Below are positions 15,638 to 24,922 of a DNA stretch of 54,807 nt, piece by piece (position 1 is the first letter of the stretch; the number at the start of each line of letters is the position of its first letter). The stretch covers positions 1 through 54,807 of the forward strand of contig JAOTUB010000010.1 of NCBI GenBank assembly GCA_029864095.1. Direction: 5' to 3'. The notes under the pieces were generated by a model, which worked only from the letters and a program-made list of their open reading frames with translations, was not told the DNA's origin and did no database searches. A program made the position numbers and the translations under genes. The DNA is from Gammaproteobacteria bacterium. GTDB taxonomy: Bacteria > Pseudomonadota > Gammaproteobacteria > Steroidobacterales > Woeseiaceae.

Positions 15638-15993
15638 TGGTCGCCATGGGACAATTAACGACACACGTTCTCGACACGGCGCAGGGCGTACCGGCGGCCG
15701 GCGTCGACGTACGGCTCTATGCATTAGGGAGCGAGCGGGTACTGCAGGCCTCGGCGACGACCAACGCTGACGGCCGCACGGCGCGACCTTTACTGAAAGA
15801 TGAGGCGATGCAGACGGGGCAGTATGAGCTCGAGTTCGATATTGGCGCGTATTTCGGCGCACAGGGGGTCGAAACGCAGGAACCAGCATTTCTTGGCACC
15901 GTCGTGGTTCGATTTGCCATCCGAGCCGATGAGCACTATCACGTCCCGCTGCTCGTCTCGCCATGGAGCTACTCGACTTACCGCGGCAGCTAA
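15637..15993 (+). CDS. uraH: 5-hydroxyisourate hydrolase (HIUase)
   Basis: The roughly 118-residue product is a transthyretin-like HIUase, hydrolysing 5-hydroxyisourate (the urate oxidase product) to OHCU. Family marks are the N-terminal MGQLTTHVLDTAQG (catalytic His), VDVRLYAL, DEHYHVPLLVSPWSYSTYRG and the diagnostic C-terminal YRGS. ATG 15637 has AGGA seven bases upstream; ATG 15646 is the alternative. It is the first gene of the purine-degradation run, and its stop TAA overlaps the ATG of xdhA. No signal peptide is seen, so it acts in the cytoplasm. It feeds uraD downstream. Confidence 0.92.
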   Translation: MVAMGQLTTHVLDTAQGVPAAGVDVRLYALGSERVLQASATTNADGRTARPLLKDEAMQTGQYELEFDIGAYFGAQGVETQEPAFLGTVVVRFAIRADEHYHVPLLVSPWSYSTYRGS

Positions 15994-17501
15994 TGATGAG
16001 TGACTCGCCTACTGAGGTTAGTGCACAGACCGATACGATTCGGTTCGTCCTGGACGGCGAGGTGATCGAACTCGCCAACGTCGATCCAACACGAACGGTA
16101 CTGCAGTTTTTGCGCGAGGACCTGCGTCGCACCGGCACAAAAGAAGGCTGTGCCGAAGGCGACTGCGGGGCCTGCACCGTCGTGTTGGCGGAGCTGAATC
16201 GCGATGGCACCGATCTCGAAGTGAAGGCGATCAATTCCTGCATTCAGTTTTTGCCGACGCTCGACGGCAAGGAACTCATCACAGTCGAGAGCTTGAGCGA
16301 CAAGGGTGACTTACATCCCGTGCAACAGGCCATGGTCGACCTCCATGGATCGCAGTGCGGTTTCTGCACGCCGGGCTTCGTCATGTCGCTGTTCGCGCTG
16401 TACAAGACAAACAAGAAACCGACGCGGCGGGACATCGACGATGCGCTCGCGGGAAATTTGTGTCGTTGCACCGGCTACCGCCCGATCATCGACGCGGCAG
16501 AGGCCATGTACGGTGCTGCCACGGGTGAAGACTGGTTGCGGCAGCCCGCCGCAAAGCAAGCCGTGCCGAAGAATCGTATCGACGCTTTGCGTGACTTGCA
16601 GCGATCCGAGGGCATGCAGCTCAAGAGCAACGAACGCCGCTTTTTCGCGCCGATGAGTTCCGACGAACTTGCGGCGCGGCTGGCAAGCCATCCGAACGCG
16701 ACGATACTCGCCGGGGGCACCGATATTGGTCTTTGGGTCACGAAGCAGCATCGTGAACTCGGGACGGTTATCTACACAGGGCGGGTCGCCGAGCTGACCC
16801 GGCTGGAGACCTCCGATACACACATGGAGATCGGCGCAGCCGTGCCCCTCGCCGACGCGATGACAGTGATCATCGAACACTATCCGGGGCTCGACGAACT
16901 GTTCTTGCGCTTTGCCTCACCACCGATTCGAAACGCGGGCACTTTGGGGGGCAACATTGCGAACGGCTCGCCGATCGGCGATTCGATGCCCGCGCTGATG
17001 GTGGCTGGCACGACGCTCGTATTACGTCGGGGCAGGAGCAGGCGCGAGGTCGCGCTCGACCGCTTTTACATCGACTATCAGGTCAACGACCTGCGCCCGA
17101 ACGAGTTTATCGAATCGATACGCATCCCGTTGCCAGGCGCCGGCGTTATGTTGCGCAGCCACAAACTGTCGAAGCGCTTCGACCAGGATATATCGGCGGT
17201 ATGCACAGCGTATCGACTGCAGCTCGACGGCGACGAGGTTGTGTCGTTCCGCATGGCCTGCGGCGGACTTGCCACGACGGTCAAGCGGGCAACGAATTGC
17301 GAAGCGGCTGTCGACGGCAAGCGCTGGGACGAGGCGACGATTAAGACCGCATCGCAGGCGCTGGCCATGGACTTCTCTCCGATCAGCGACATGCGCGCAT
17401 CCGCGGACTATCGACTGCGCGCGACGCAAAACCTCTTGCAACGCTTTTTCCTGGAGACGCATGGCAAACTCGACGACACGGCGTATACCTATGGACGATA
17501 A
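15993..17501 (+). CDS. xdhA: Xanthine dehydrogenase, Fe-S/FAD subunit
   Basis: The 502-residue product carries the two [2Fe-2S] domains and the FAD domain of bacterial xanthine dehydrogenase. The first cluster is at C53, C58, C61 and C83 (GCAEGDCGACTVV, NSC). The second is at C122, C125, C157 and C159 (QCGFCTPG, NLCRCTGYRP). The FAD domain (about 225-400) has ILAGGTDIG and RNAGTLGGNIANGSPIGDS. With XdhB it oxidises hypoxanthine and xanthine to urate, transferring electrons to NAD+. The start overlaps the uraH stop (taATG). It overlaps xdhB by 11 bases. Confidence 0.95.
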   Translation: MMSDSPTEVSAQTDTIRFVLDGEVIELANVDPTRTVLQFLREDLRRTGTKEGCAEGDCGACTVVLAELNRDGTDLEVKAINSCIQFLPTLDGKELITVESLSDKGDLHPVQQAMVDLHGSQCGFCTPGFVMSLFALYKTNKKPTRRDIDDALAGNLCRCTGYRPIIDAAEAMYGAATGEDWLRQPAAKQAVPKNRIDALRDLQRSEGMQLKSNERRFFAPMSSDELAARLASHPNATILAGGTDIGLWVTKQHRELGTVIYTGRVAELTRLETSDTHMEIGAAVPLADAMTVIIEHYPGLDELFLRFASPPIRNAGTLGGNIANGSPIGDSMPALMVAGTTLVLRRGRSRREVALDRFYIDYQVNDLRPNEFIESIRIPLPGAGVMLRSHKLSKRFDQDISAVCTAYRLQLDGDEVVSFRMACGGLATTVKRATNCEAAVDGKRWDEATIKTASQALAMDFSPISDMRASADYRLRATQNLLQRFFLETHGKLDDTAYTYGR

Positions 17502-19806
17502 GACAGACACCGTAGTCATTATGCCGCGCGAGGCAGTCGGCAAGCCGTTGCCGCACGACAGCGCGCACCTTCATGTTAGCGGCACCGCAGCGTATACCGA
17601 CGATCTGCCGGAACCCCGCGATCTCCTGCATCTCGCTATCGGCATGAGCGGCAAGCCTCATGCCAGGATTCGCGATATCAATCTTGACGCCGTCAAATCG
17701 GCCGGCGGCGTTGTCGATGTCTGCCTGGCCACGGACATTCCCGGAAAAAACAACTGCGGTCCGGTAGTTCATGATGAGCCCATTCTGGCAACCAATGTCG
17801 TCGAGTTCGCGGGCCAGGCGATATTCGCCGTCGCCGCAGACACGGTCGATCAGGCACGCAAGGCGGCCAGGCTCGCGACTATCGATTATGAGGAGCTCGA
17901 GCCGATACTCGATCCGATGACCGCGGTAGAGAAGCAGTCTTTTGTTTTGCCGACAGAGACGCTGCAACGTGGAAAGCCCGCCGCCGCGCTCGACGCCGCC
18001 CCGCATCGGCTGCGACGCCGGCTCAATCTTGGCTCCCAGGACCAGTTCTATCTCGAAGGCCACATCGCGATGGCCATACCGACAGAAGACCGTGGCCTGC
18101 TCGTCTACAGCTCGACGCAGCATCCCGATGAGGTGCAGCAACTTGTGGCGGAAGCGACCGCGCGCTCTGCGAAAGACGTCGTGTGCATTTGCCGCCGTAT
18201 GGGCGGTGGATTTGGTGGCAAGGAAAGCCAGGCTGCAACGATTGCCTGCATAGCCGCGGTCATGGCTGTCAAGACGGGTCGAGCGTGCAAGCTTCGACTC
18301 GATCGCGATGACGACATGATCATGACAGGCAAGCGGCACGACTTCGTGATCGACTACGACGTCGGTTTCGACGACGCAGGCAAGATTCTGGGCATCGATT
18401 TCATGTTCGCCTCGCGCTGCGGTATTTCGGCCGATCTGTCGGGCCCGATCAACGACCGGACGATGTTTCATTGCGACAATGCCTACTTCCTCGAAAATGT
18501 TCATATCAAGTCGTATCGCTGCAAGACGAACACCGTATCGAACACGGCTTTTCGTGGCTTCGGCGGCCCGCAGGGCATGTACGCGATCGAATACGTCATC
18601 GACGACATCGCGCGCACGCTGGGCAAAGATCCGCTCGAGGTACGCCGCCAGAATTTCTACGGCATCGGTGAACGTGACACGACGCAATACGAACAAAAGG
18701 TCGAAGACAACATCATCGGTGACATCGTTGACAAGCTCGAGGCCGACGCCAGTTATCAGAAACGCCGCGCGGCTGTGCGCAAATTCAACGCGACCAGTCC
18801 GGTTTTCAAGAAGGGTATTGCGCTCACCCCGGTCAAGTTCGGTATTTCGTTTACGGCCACACACCTGAATCAGGCGGGGGCGCTCGTGCACGTGTACAAG
18901 GATGGCACCGTGCATCTGAATCATGGCGGCACCGAAATGGGGCAGGGACTGTTCATCAAAGTCGCCCAGATTGTCGCCGATGAGTTCGGCATCAGCGTTG
19001 ACCGCATCCGCATCAATGCGTCCGATACGAGCAGGGTCCCGAATGCATCGGCGACGGCCGCGTCGAGTGGCTCCGATATCAACGGCAAGGCCGCGCAGCG
19101 AGCCGCCGCGAAGATTCGTGGCCGGCTGACCGAGTTCGCGGTACGGCATTTTTCAGTGCAAGAAGCGCGGATCGAGTTCCACGACAACGAGGTGACGATA
19201 GGCGACAGGATGCTGAGCTTCGCGGAACTCGTGCAACTTGCCTGGTTCAATCGGGTTTCAATGTCCGCGACCGGCTTTTACAAGACGCCCAAGATTCACT
19301 ACGACCGGGAAACATTCAGCGGCCGGCCGTTCTTCTACTATGCCTACGGTGCGGCAGTCTCGGAGGTTATCGTCGATACGCTGACAGGCGAGTACCGTTT
19401 GCTGCGCACCGATATATTGCATGACTGCGGCGATTCGCTGAATCCGGCCGTTGATCTTGGACAGGTCGAAGGTGGCTACGTGCAGGGTGTCGGCTGGCTG
19501 ACATCGGAGGAGTTGTACTGGAACGACGCGGGTGAGTTGATGACGCATTCGCCGTCGACTTACAAGATTCCGACGTGTTCGGACCTGGCGCCGGACTTCC
19601 GCGTCCAGCTACTGCAGAACGCGAAGAATCGTGAAGACACGATCTATCGCTCGAAAGCTGTCGGCGAACCGCCTTTGATGCTGGGTATCTCGGCCTTTCA
19701 CGCGATTCGAGACGCGATTGCGAGCGACGATCGGCCGCTGCCGAACCTCCAGGCTCCTGCGACACCCGAGGCGGTTCTAAATGCGATCGAAGGCCGCGGC
19801 TCGTGA
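17491..19806 (+). CDS. xdhB: Xanthine dehydrogenase, molybdopterin subunit
   Basis: The 771-residue product is the molybdenum-cofactor subunit. It has the N-terminal SGTAAYTDDLPEP domain, then RRMGGGFGGKESQ, the substrate-arginine region NTAFRGFGGPQGM, GGTEMGQGLFIKVAQI and the C-terminal SKAVGEPPLMLG. E726 in the last motif is the base that activates the molybdenum hydroxide in the family. All core motifs are intact, so hypoxanthine/xanthine oxidation is expected. ATG 17491 is chosen because the homologous domain begins right after it; it overlaps the xdhA stop. The xdhC start GTG overlaps its own stop. Upstream sequence in the same frame belongs to xdhA. Confidence 0.95.
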   Translation: MDDKTDTVVIMPREAVGKPLPHDSAHLHVSGTAAYTDDLPEPRDLLHLAIGMSGKPHARIRDINLDAVKSAGGVVDVCLATDIPGKNNCGPVVHDEPILATNVVEFAGQAIFAVAADTVDQARKAARLATIDYEELEPILDPMTAVEKQSFVLPTETLQRGKPAAALDAAPHRLRRRLNLGSQDQFYLEGHIAMAIPTEDRGLLVYSSTQHPDEVQQLVAEATARSAKDVVCICRRMGGGFGGKESQAATIACIAAVMAVKTGRACKLRLDRDDDMIMTGKRHDFVIDYDVGFDDAGKILGIDFMFASRCGISADLSGPINDRTMFHCDNAYFLENVHIKSYRCKTNTVSNTAFRGFGGPQGMYAIEYVIDDIARTLGKDPLEVRRQNFYGIGERDTTQYEQKVEDNIIGDIVDKLEADASYQKRRAAVRKFNATSPVFKKGIALTPVKFGISFTATHLNQAGALVHVYKDGTVHLNHGGTEMGQGLFIKVAQIVADEFGISVDRIRINASDTSRVPNASATAASSGSDINGKAAQRAAAKIRGRLTEFAVRHFSVQEARIEFHDNEVTIGDRMLSFAELVQLAWFNRVSMSATGFYKTPKIHYDRETFSGRPFFYYAYGAAVSEVIVDTLTGEYRLLRTDILHDCGDSLNPAVDLGQVEGGYVQGVGWLTSEELYWNDAGELMTHSPSTYKIPTCSDLAPDFRVQLLQNAKNREDTIYRSKAVGEPPLMLGISAFHAIRDAIASDDRPLPNLQAPATPEAVLNAIEGRGS

Positions 19807-20852
19807 ACGAGTGGATCGACGAACTGTCGGATCTTGCGGCGGCAGGTGAGCGCGTCGTGCTCGTGACCGTCGCCGGAATTCGCGGCTCCGCGCCGCGGGA
19901 AGTCGGTGCGAAGATGATAGTGACCGGGGACGCAACGGTTGGGACGATTGGCGGTGGTCAGCTCGAGTATCAATGCACGCGAATCGCCTGTGACATGCTT
20001 GGCCAGGACGAGATACCGTCACTGCGCAAGTTCCCGCTTGGCACCGCCATGGGACAATGTTGTGGCGGTGTCGTCGACATACTGTTTGAGCCCTTCTCGA
20101 GTGGCCTGCCGGGATGGTTACGGGACTTGCGGGCCCTGCACGGACAGCGCCAGCCGGCCGTTATCGTGACCGATCTCAGCGGTGGCGCCGGCAAACAGGT
20201 CGTTACGGCCGATAGCACGTTCGGTGATGCGGATAGCGCAATGCAGGCATCGATCGTGATCAAAGCCCGCGAGGGTCTCGAAGCCGGCAGAACCGCGCAT
20301 CGAATCGACAACTGGTTTTTCGAAGACATTGTCGGCACTGATCTGAACATCGCCGTGTTCGGTGCCGGTCATGTCGGATCCGCGATCGTACAGGCCCTGT
20401 CTGGCCTCGACTGCAATATTCGCTGGATCGACAGCCGTCGCAACATTTTCCGGAGTACACCGGCCAACGTGCGCGCGATCGAAAGCAGAGAGCCCGCCCT
20501 CGAGGTTGCGGCGATGCCGCCGCAGAGTTGCTATCTGGTCATGACGCACAGCCACGCGATCGATTTCGACATCTGCGGCAGGATTCTGCGGCGCGATGAT
20601 GTCGCTTACTGTGGTCTGATCGGGTCGCTCACGAAACGGCGTCGCTTCGAAAAACGCTATCGTGCTGAGGGCATGGAGCAACAGCTAATCGATCGGCTCG
20701 TTTGTCCGATCGGTGTCGACGGCATCAGCGGCAAAAAGCCAGCCGAGATTGCGGTCGCGGCCGCGGCGGAATTGCTGCAGGCCTTTGAGCGTGCGACGGC
20801 GGCGGCGAGCCCGACCTACTCCGGCAACGTTCATCCGCTGCGCCAGCGTTAG
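19803..20852 (+). CDS. xdhC: XdhC-type molybdenum cofactor insertion factor
   Basis: The 349-residue product is an XdhC/CoxI-type accessory protein. The N-terminal part has VTVAGIRGSAPREVGAKM, TIGGGQLE and GQCCGG. The C-terminal Rossmann domain has IAVFGAGHVGSAIVQAL, MTHSHAIDFDICG, YCGLIGSLTKRRRF and CPIGVDGISGKKPAEIAV. In the family it binds the molybdopterin cofactor, promotes its sulfuration and delivers it to XdhB. It starts at GTG 19803, overlapping the xdhB stop, and is separated from puuD by one base. This is standard xdhABC order. Confidence 0.94.
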   Translation: MNEWIDELSDLAAAGERVVLVTVAGIRGSAPREVGAKMIVTGDATVGTIGGGQLEYQCTRIACDMLGQDEIPSLRKFPLGTAMGQCCGGVVDILFEPFSSGLPGWLRDLRALHGQRQPAVIVTDLSGGAGKQVVTADSTFGDADSAMQASIVIKAREGLEAGRTAHRIDNWFFEDIVGTDLNIAVFGAGHVGSAIVQALSGLDCNIRWIDSRRNIFRSTPANVRAIESREPALEVAAMPPQSCYLVMTHSHAIDFDICGRILRRDDVAYCGLIGSLTKRRRFEKRYRAEGMEQQLIDRLVCPIGVDGISGKKPAEIAVAAAAELLQAFERATAAASPTYSGNVHPLRQR

Positions 20853-20853
20853 C

Positions 20854-22041
20854 ATGGAAGCGTACGTCGTCGATTGGCTCAATCTGCTCGCCCGCTGGCT
20901 GCACTTTATCACCGGCATTGCATGGATCGGCTCGTCGTTCTATTTCATCTGGCTCGACAACCACCTCGAGCCGCCCACGCAACCCGGCGACGCGGAGAAG
21001 GGTGTCGCGGGAGAAGTCTGGTCCGTCCACGGCGGCGGCTTCTATCACGCGCGGAAATATCAGCTTGCGCCGCAGGCGCTTCCCGAGACTCTGCACTGGT
21101 TCAAGTGGGAGGCCTACTGGACATGGCTGTCGGGCATGTTCTTATTGATCCTTATCTACTGGTACGGTGCGCAGGTCTACCTGATCGACCCGTCAGTCGC
21201 CGGCCTGTCGTCGTTGCAGGCAATTGGGATTGCGGCGGGGTCAATCGTGGGCGGCTGGTTTGTGTACGACCTGCTGTGCAAGACGAGGCTCGGTGATGAT
21301 GACAGATTGCTCGGCGCCGTTTTGTTGCTGTTCGTCGCCGCGCTGGCATGGGGTCTGTGTCACTTGTTCAGCGGTCGCGGCGCGTACATTCATTTTGGTG
21401 CGGTACTCGGCACAATCATGGTGGCCAACGTGTTTTTCGTCATCATTCCGGGTCAGAGAAAGATGGTCGACGCGCACGCAAGCGGTAGCATTCCCGATCC
21501 GCAACCCGGACTGCAAGCCAAGCAGCGGTCGGTCCACAACACCTATTTCACGTTGCCCGTGCTGTTCGTCATGACGAGCAATCACTTCGCGATGACTTAC
21601 AACCACGAGTATAGCTGGGCAATTCTCGTCGCCATGTCGCTGGCTGGTGCCCTGATTCGTGCGTATTTCGTCGCGCGGCACAAAGGCAAGGCGTCGCTTG
21701 TGCCGCTTGCTGTCGCTGCCCTGCTGCTGGCGGGTGTGGCGGCGTTTGTCGCGCCACGGGCAAGCGCCGCATCGGGTGAGTCTGTTGATTTCGATGATGT
21801 ACGGTCGGTCGTGCATTCCCGCTGCACGACATGTCATTCAGACGCCCCGGCACACCCTGCGTTTCCGGCTGCCCCGGGTGGGGTCATCCTCGACACCGAC
21901 GCACAAATAGTTACTGAGGCCCTGCGAATCCATCAGCAAACGGTTGTCACGCGGGTCATGCCGATCGGCAACCTGACAGGTATTAGCGAAGAGGAACGCG
22001 AGATCATCAATCGCTGGTACCAGGCGGTGCGTGAAAACTGA
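20854..22041 (+). CDS. puuD: Membrane urate oxidase with cytochrome c domain
   Basis: The 395-residue product is the PuuD type: an N-terminal membrane domain with about eight helices (WLNLLARWLHFITGIAWIGS, VHGGGFYHARKY, TLPVLFVMTSNHFAMTYNHE) and a C-terminal c-type heme domain. The heme motif CTTCH is at C324, C327 and H328. It converts urate to 5-hydroxyisourate and passes electrons to the respiratory chain rather than making hydrogen peroxide as soluble uricase does. ATG 20854 follows the xdhC stop by one base. Its stop overlaps the puuE ATG. A Met (MPIGNL) about 46 residues after the heme motif may be the distal ligand. Confidence 0.94.
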   Translation: MEAYVVDWLNLLARWLHFITGIAWIGSSFYFIWLDNHLEPPTQPGDAEKGVAGEVWSVHGGGFYHARKYQLAPQALPETLHWFKWEAYWTWLSGMFLLILIYWYGAQVYLIDPSVAGLSSLQAIGIAAGSIVGGWFVYDLLCKTRLGDDDRLLGAVLLLFVAALAWGLCHLFSGRGAYIHFGAVLGTIMVANVFFVIIPGQRKMVDAHASGSIPDPQPGLQAKQRSVHNTYFTLPVLFVMTSNHFAMTYNHEYSWAILVAMSLAGALIRAYFVARHKGKASLVPLAVAALLLAGVAAFVAPRASAASGESVDFDDVRSVVHSRCTTCHSDAPAHPAFPAAPGGVILDTDAQIVTEALRIHQQTVVTRVMPIGNLTGISEEEREIINRWYQAVREN

Positions 22042-22946
22042 TGCCCGACAATAGCTATCCAAGAGACTTGCGCGGCTATGGCAGGCGTCCGCCGGACGCG
22101 AACTGGCCAAACGGCGCGCGCATTGCCGTGCAGTTTGTCGTGAACTATGAAGAAGGCGCGGAGAACTGTGTCTTACATGGAGATCCCGCCTCGGAAGCGT
22201 TTCTGTCGGAGATCGTTGGCGCGGCGCCAATCGAAAACCAGCGTCACATGAATATGGAATCGCTGTACGAGTATGGCGCACGCGCAGGATTCTGGCGCCT
22301 GCATCGCGTGTTCACCGAGCTCGAGTTACCGGTAACGGTATTCGGCGTCGCGATGGCGCTCGAGCGAAACCCCGAAGCGGTTGCCGCGATGCAGGAAGCT
22401 GACTGGGAGATCGCGAGCCACGGGTATCGCTGGATTGATTATCAGACAATCGATGAGGCGACCGAGCGCGAGCACCTCGCTAGGGCGATCGATATTCACA
22501 CGCGTGTAACCGGAGAACGCCCGCTCGGCTGGTACCTGGGCCGCTGCAGCCCGCAGAGCCATCGCATCGTCGCTGACGAAGGCGGTTTCCGCTACAACGC
22601 CGACTGCTACTCCGACGACCTGCCGTACTGGGACTACGCATTCGATACGCCGCAACTCATGGTGCCGTACACGCTCGATGCGAACGACATGCGCTTCGCG
22701 ACCGCACAGGGTTTCAACTCGGGACAGCAATTCTTCGACTACCTCAAGGACACCTTCGACGTGCTGTATTCAGAAGGCGGCCGCATGATGTCGGTCGGGC
22801 TGCATTGTCGGCTTGCGGGTCGGCCGGGACGCACGGCCGCGGTCGCCCGTTTTCTCGATTACGTCGGCGGGCACGACGATGTGTGGATGGCGCGGCGTAT
22901 CGACATCGCCGATCACTGGCGCGAGCGCTTCCCGGTGGACTCCTGA
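22041..22946 (+). CDS. puuE: Allantoinase, polysaccharide-deacetylase fold
   Basis: The 301-residue product is a PuuE allantoinase, related to polysaccharide deacetylases and unrelated to the AllB amidohydrolases. It opens allantoin to allantoate. Family marks are YPRDLRGYGRRPPDANWPNG, VNYEEGAENCVLHGD, IASHGYRWIDYQTI and GWYLGRCSPQSHRI. Towards the end comes VGLHCRLAGRPGR. The start overlaps the puuD stop (tgATG) and the end overlaps the uraD start, so coupling is tight. Its place between puuD and uraD is typical of such clusters. Cytoplasmic; no signal seen. Confidence 0.94.
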   Translation: MPDNSYPRDLRGYGRRPPDANWPNGARIAVQFVVNYEEGAENCVLHGDPASEAFLSEIVGAAPIENQRHMNMESLYEYGARAGFWRLHRVFTELELPVTVFGVAMALERNPEAVAAMQEADWEIASHGYRWIDYQTIDEATEREHLARAIDIHTRVTGERPLGWYLGRCSPQSHRIVADEGGFRYNADCYSDDLPYWDYAFDTPQLMVPYTLDANDMRFATAQGFNSGQQFFDYLKDTFDVLYSEGGRMMSVGLHCRLAGRPGRTAAVARFLDYVGGHDDVWMARRIDIADHWRERFPVDS

Positions 22947-23437
22947 TGACGATGAGCGAATCCGAATTTGTTGCGCGCTACGGCGGCATCTACGAGCACT
23001 CGGCGTGGGTCGCCGAGCTGGCGGCGCCAATTGTGGCCGGCCTGACCGATGTGGAGAGAATTGCCGAGGTCATGGCCGACTGTGTCGACAATGCCTCGCG
23101 CAAGAAGCAGCTGGCGTTGATTCGGGCGCACCCCGATCTCGTCGGCAAGGCACAGATTGCCGGTGAACTGACCAGAGACTCGACGCACGAACAGGCGAGT
23201 GCCGGTCTGGATCAATGCACCGCCGAGGAGTACACACGTTTTCAGAACCTGAATCGTGACTATCATGAAAAATTCGGCTTTCCGTTCGTCATGGCGGTTC
23301 GCAACAGCAGCCGCGCGGAGATTCTCGCCGCGTTCGACAGCCGTCTGGGTAACGACCCGGACACCGAGTTCGAGACCGCACTGGCCGAAATACACAAGAT
23401 TGCCAGGCTGCGTCTGGACGCTTTGGATCAGAACTGA
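22946..23437 (+). CDS. uraD: OHCU decarboxylase
   Basis: The 163-residue product decarboxylates 2-oxo-4-hydroxy-4-carboxy-5-ureidoimidazoline to S-allantoin, the step after UraH. Family motifs are present: the N-terminal SESEFVARYGGIYEHSAWV, the catalytic-histidine segment RAHPDLVGKAQIAGELT and NRDYHEKFGFPFVMAVR. ATG 22946 overlaps the puuE stop, and a downstream in-frame ATG at 22952 is an alternative start. Length is normal for the family. Its stop overlaps the allantoicase ATG. Confidence 0.94.
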   Translation: MTMSESEFVARYGGIYEHSAWVAELAAPIVAGLTDVERIAEVMADCVDNASRKKQLALIRAHPDLVGKAQIAGELTRDSTHEQASAGLDQCTAEEYTRFQNLNRDYHEKFGFPFVMAVRNSSRAEILAAFDSRLGNDPDTEFETALAEIHKIARLRLDALDQN

Positions 23438-24426
23438 TGGCCGCATCGTCCAACCCGTTTCGTGAATGGATTCAGCTCGAGCAGCCGAGACTTGGATCGC
23501 AGGTGACCTATGCGACCGACGACTTCTTTGCGGCGAAAGAAAGATTGATCGATGCCAAGGACCCGGTGTTTGTCGACGACAAGTATGACGACCACGGCAA
23601 GTGGATGGACGGTTGGGAAAGCCGGCGCAAACGTACGCCAGGACATGATCACTGCGTCATTAAGCTCGGCGTACCGGGAGTCGTGCACGGCGTCGACATC
23701 GACACGAGTTTTTTTACGGGCAATTACCCGCCGCAGGCATCAATCGAAGCGTGTGTGAGCGAGGACGATGTGCCGGCCGGTCCATGGACGGAGCTGCTGG
23801 AGAAAACTGATCTTCAGGGCGATGCGCATCACTATGCAGAGATCGAGAGCGACGCGGTCTGGACACATTTGCGGCTGAATATTTTTCCCGACGGGGGCAT
23901 CGCGCGACTGCGCGTCTTCGGCGAAATACGCCCGGATTTCTCAGCCGTCACGGGTCGCATCGATCTCGTGGCGCTGGAGAACGGCGGGCGCGCGATAGAA
24001 TGCAGCGATGAGCACTACGGCAGCATGCACAATCTGAATGTCGCCGGGCGCGGCGTTAACATGGGTGACGGTTGGGAAACGGCGCGTCGTCGCGGTCCCG
24101 GAAACGACTGGGTCGTGCTCGCACTCGGGCATCCCGGAAAGATCGAAAAAGTAGAGGTCGATACGGCACATTTCAAAGGTAATTATCCGGATCGTGTCTC
24201 GCTCGAGGCGGCGATGTTTGGCAGCGGTGACAAGGCCAAACACGATAGTAAAGCCTGGCAGCAGCTGCTGCCTGAGTCAAAGCTCGAGATGGACAAGCAG
24301 CACTATTTCGAGGACGAGTTAAAAGACTTGGGTCCGGTAAGCCACGTGCGCATGTCGATCTACCCGGACGGCGGCGTCAGCCGATTGCGCTTACACGGGC
24401 ACATTGCTCCGGATTACAAGATATGA
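23437..24426 (+). CDS. alc: Allantoicase
   Basis: The 329-residue product has two allantoicase repeats. One is around MDGWESRRKRTPGHDHCVI and DIDTSFFTGNYPPQASIEA. The other is around GDGWETARRRGPGNDWVV and VDTAHFKGNYPDRVSLEA. Each ends with the sugar-binding-like NIFPDGGIARLRVFGE or SIYPDGGVSRLRLHG. The enzyme hydrolyses allantoate to ureidoglycolate and urea. Choosing allantoicase over allantoate amidohydrolase means the cell releases urea; no urease is in the window. The start overlaps the uraD stop and the end overlaps the allA start. Confidence 0.95.
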   Translation: MAASSNPFREWIQLEQPRLGSQVTYATDDFFAAKERLIDAKDPVFVDDKYDDHGKWMDGWESRRKRTPGHDHCVIKLGVPGVVHGVDIDTSFFTGNYPPQASIEACVSEDDVPAGPWTELLEKTDLQGDAHHYAEIESDAVWTHLRLNIFPDGGIARLRVFGEIRPDFSAVTGRIDLVALENGGRAIECSDEHYGSMHNLNVAGRGVNMGDGWETARRRGPGNDWVVLALGHPGKIEKVEVDTAHFKGNYPDRVSLEAAMFGSGDKAKHDSKAWQQLLPESKLEMDKQHYFEDELKDLGPVSHVRMSIYPDGGVSRLRLHGHIAPDYKI

Positions 24427-24920
24427 GCATCACGCTGCGCGCGAAACCGCTGACCAAAGAACGATTCGCGCCGTACGGTGACGTCATAGAGTCCGTCGTG
24501 GATCGCACGACGGCAATGAATGCAGCGCGGTTCGAGCGTTTCGACGACCTGTGTGCAGTCGACATGAAAGATGACGGGAGGGTCGCCGTCAGCATTGCGC
24601 GGTGCCGCGTTGCGACGTCCTTGCCGTATCGATTTGACGTGGTTGAGCGGCACCCACTCGGCAGTCAGGCGTTCGTGCCGCTGATGCCGTGCAAACTCAT
24701 CGTCGTCGTCGCACCGCCCGAAGAGAGTGTCGAAGCGTCAGACTTGCGCGCATTCGTGACGAACGGCCGCCAGGGTATCAACTACCATCGCGGCACCTGG
24801 CACATGCCGTTGATTGCCTTCGAGGCCGGACAGGAGTTCCTGATCATCGATCGTGCTGGCGACGTGCCGAATTGCGACGAGCACAGCCTCGATGAGGCCG
24901 TGATGCTGGTCGAGGACTGA
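24423..24920 (+). CDS. allA: Ureidoglycolate lyase
   Basis: The 165-residue product is a cupin-fold ureidoglycolate lyase. It splits ureidoglycolate to glyoxylate and urea, the last ring-carbon step. Marks are KPLTKERFAPYGDVIE at the N-terminus, ERHPLGSQAFVPL, FVTNGRQGINYHRGTWHMPL (the conserved His/Trp region) and FLIIDRAGDVPNCDEH. ATG 24423 overlaps the alc stop by four bases. With Xdh, PuuD, UraH, UraD, PuuE and Alc this completes xanthine to glyoxylate in one gene run. Confidence 0.94.
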   Translation: MSITLRAKPLTKERFAPYGDVIESVVDRTTAMNAARFERFDDLCAVDMKDDGRVAVSIARCRVATSLPYRFDVVERHPLGSQAFVPLMPCKLIVVVAPPEESVEASDLRAFVTNGRQGINYHRGTWHMPLIAFEAGQEFLIIDRAGDVPNCDEHSLDEAVMLVED

Positions 24921-24922
24921 CG

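Noticed and set aside
17383..19149. A 588-codon open frame on the minus strand opposite xdhB.
   Set aside because: Antisense shadow of a gene with intact molybdopterin motifs; no domain seen.
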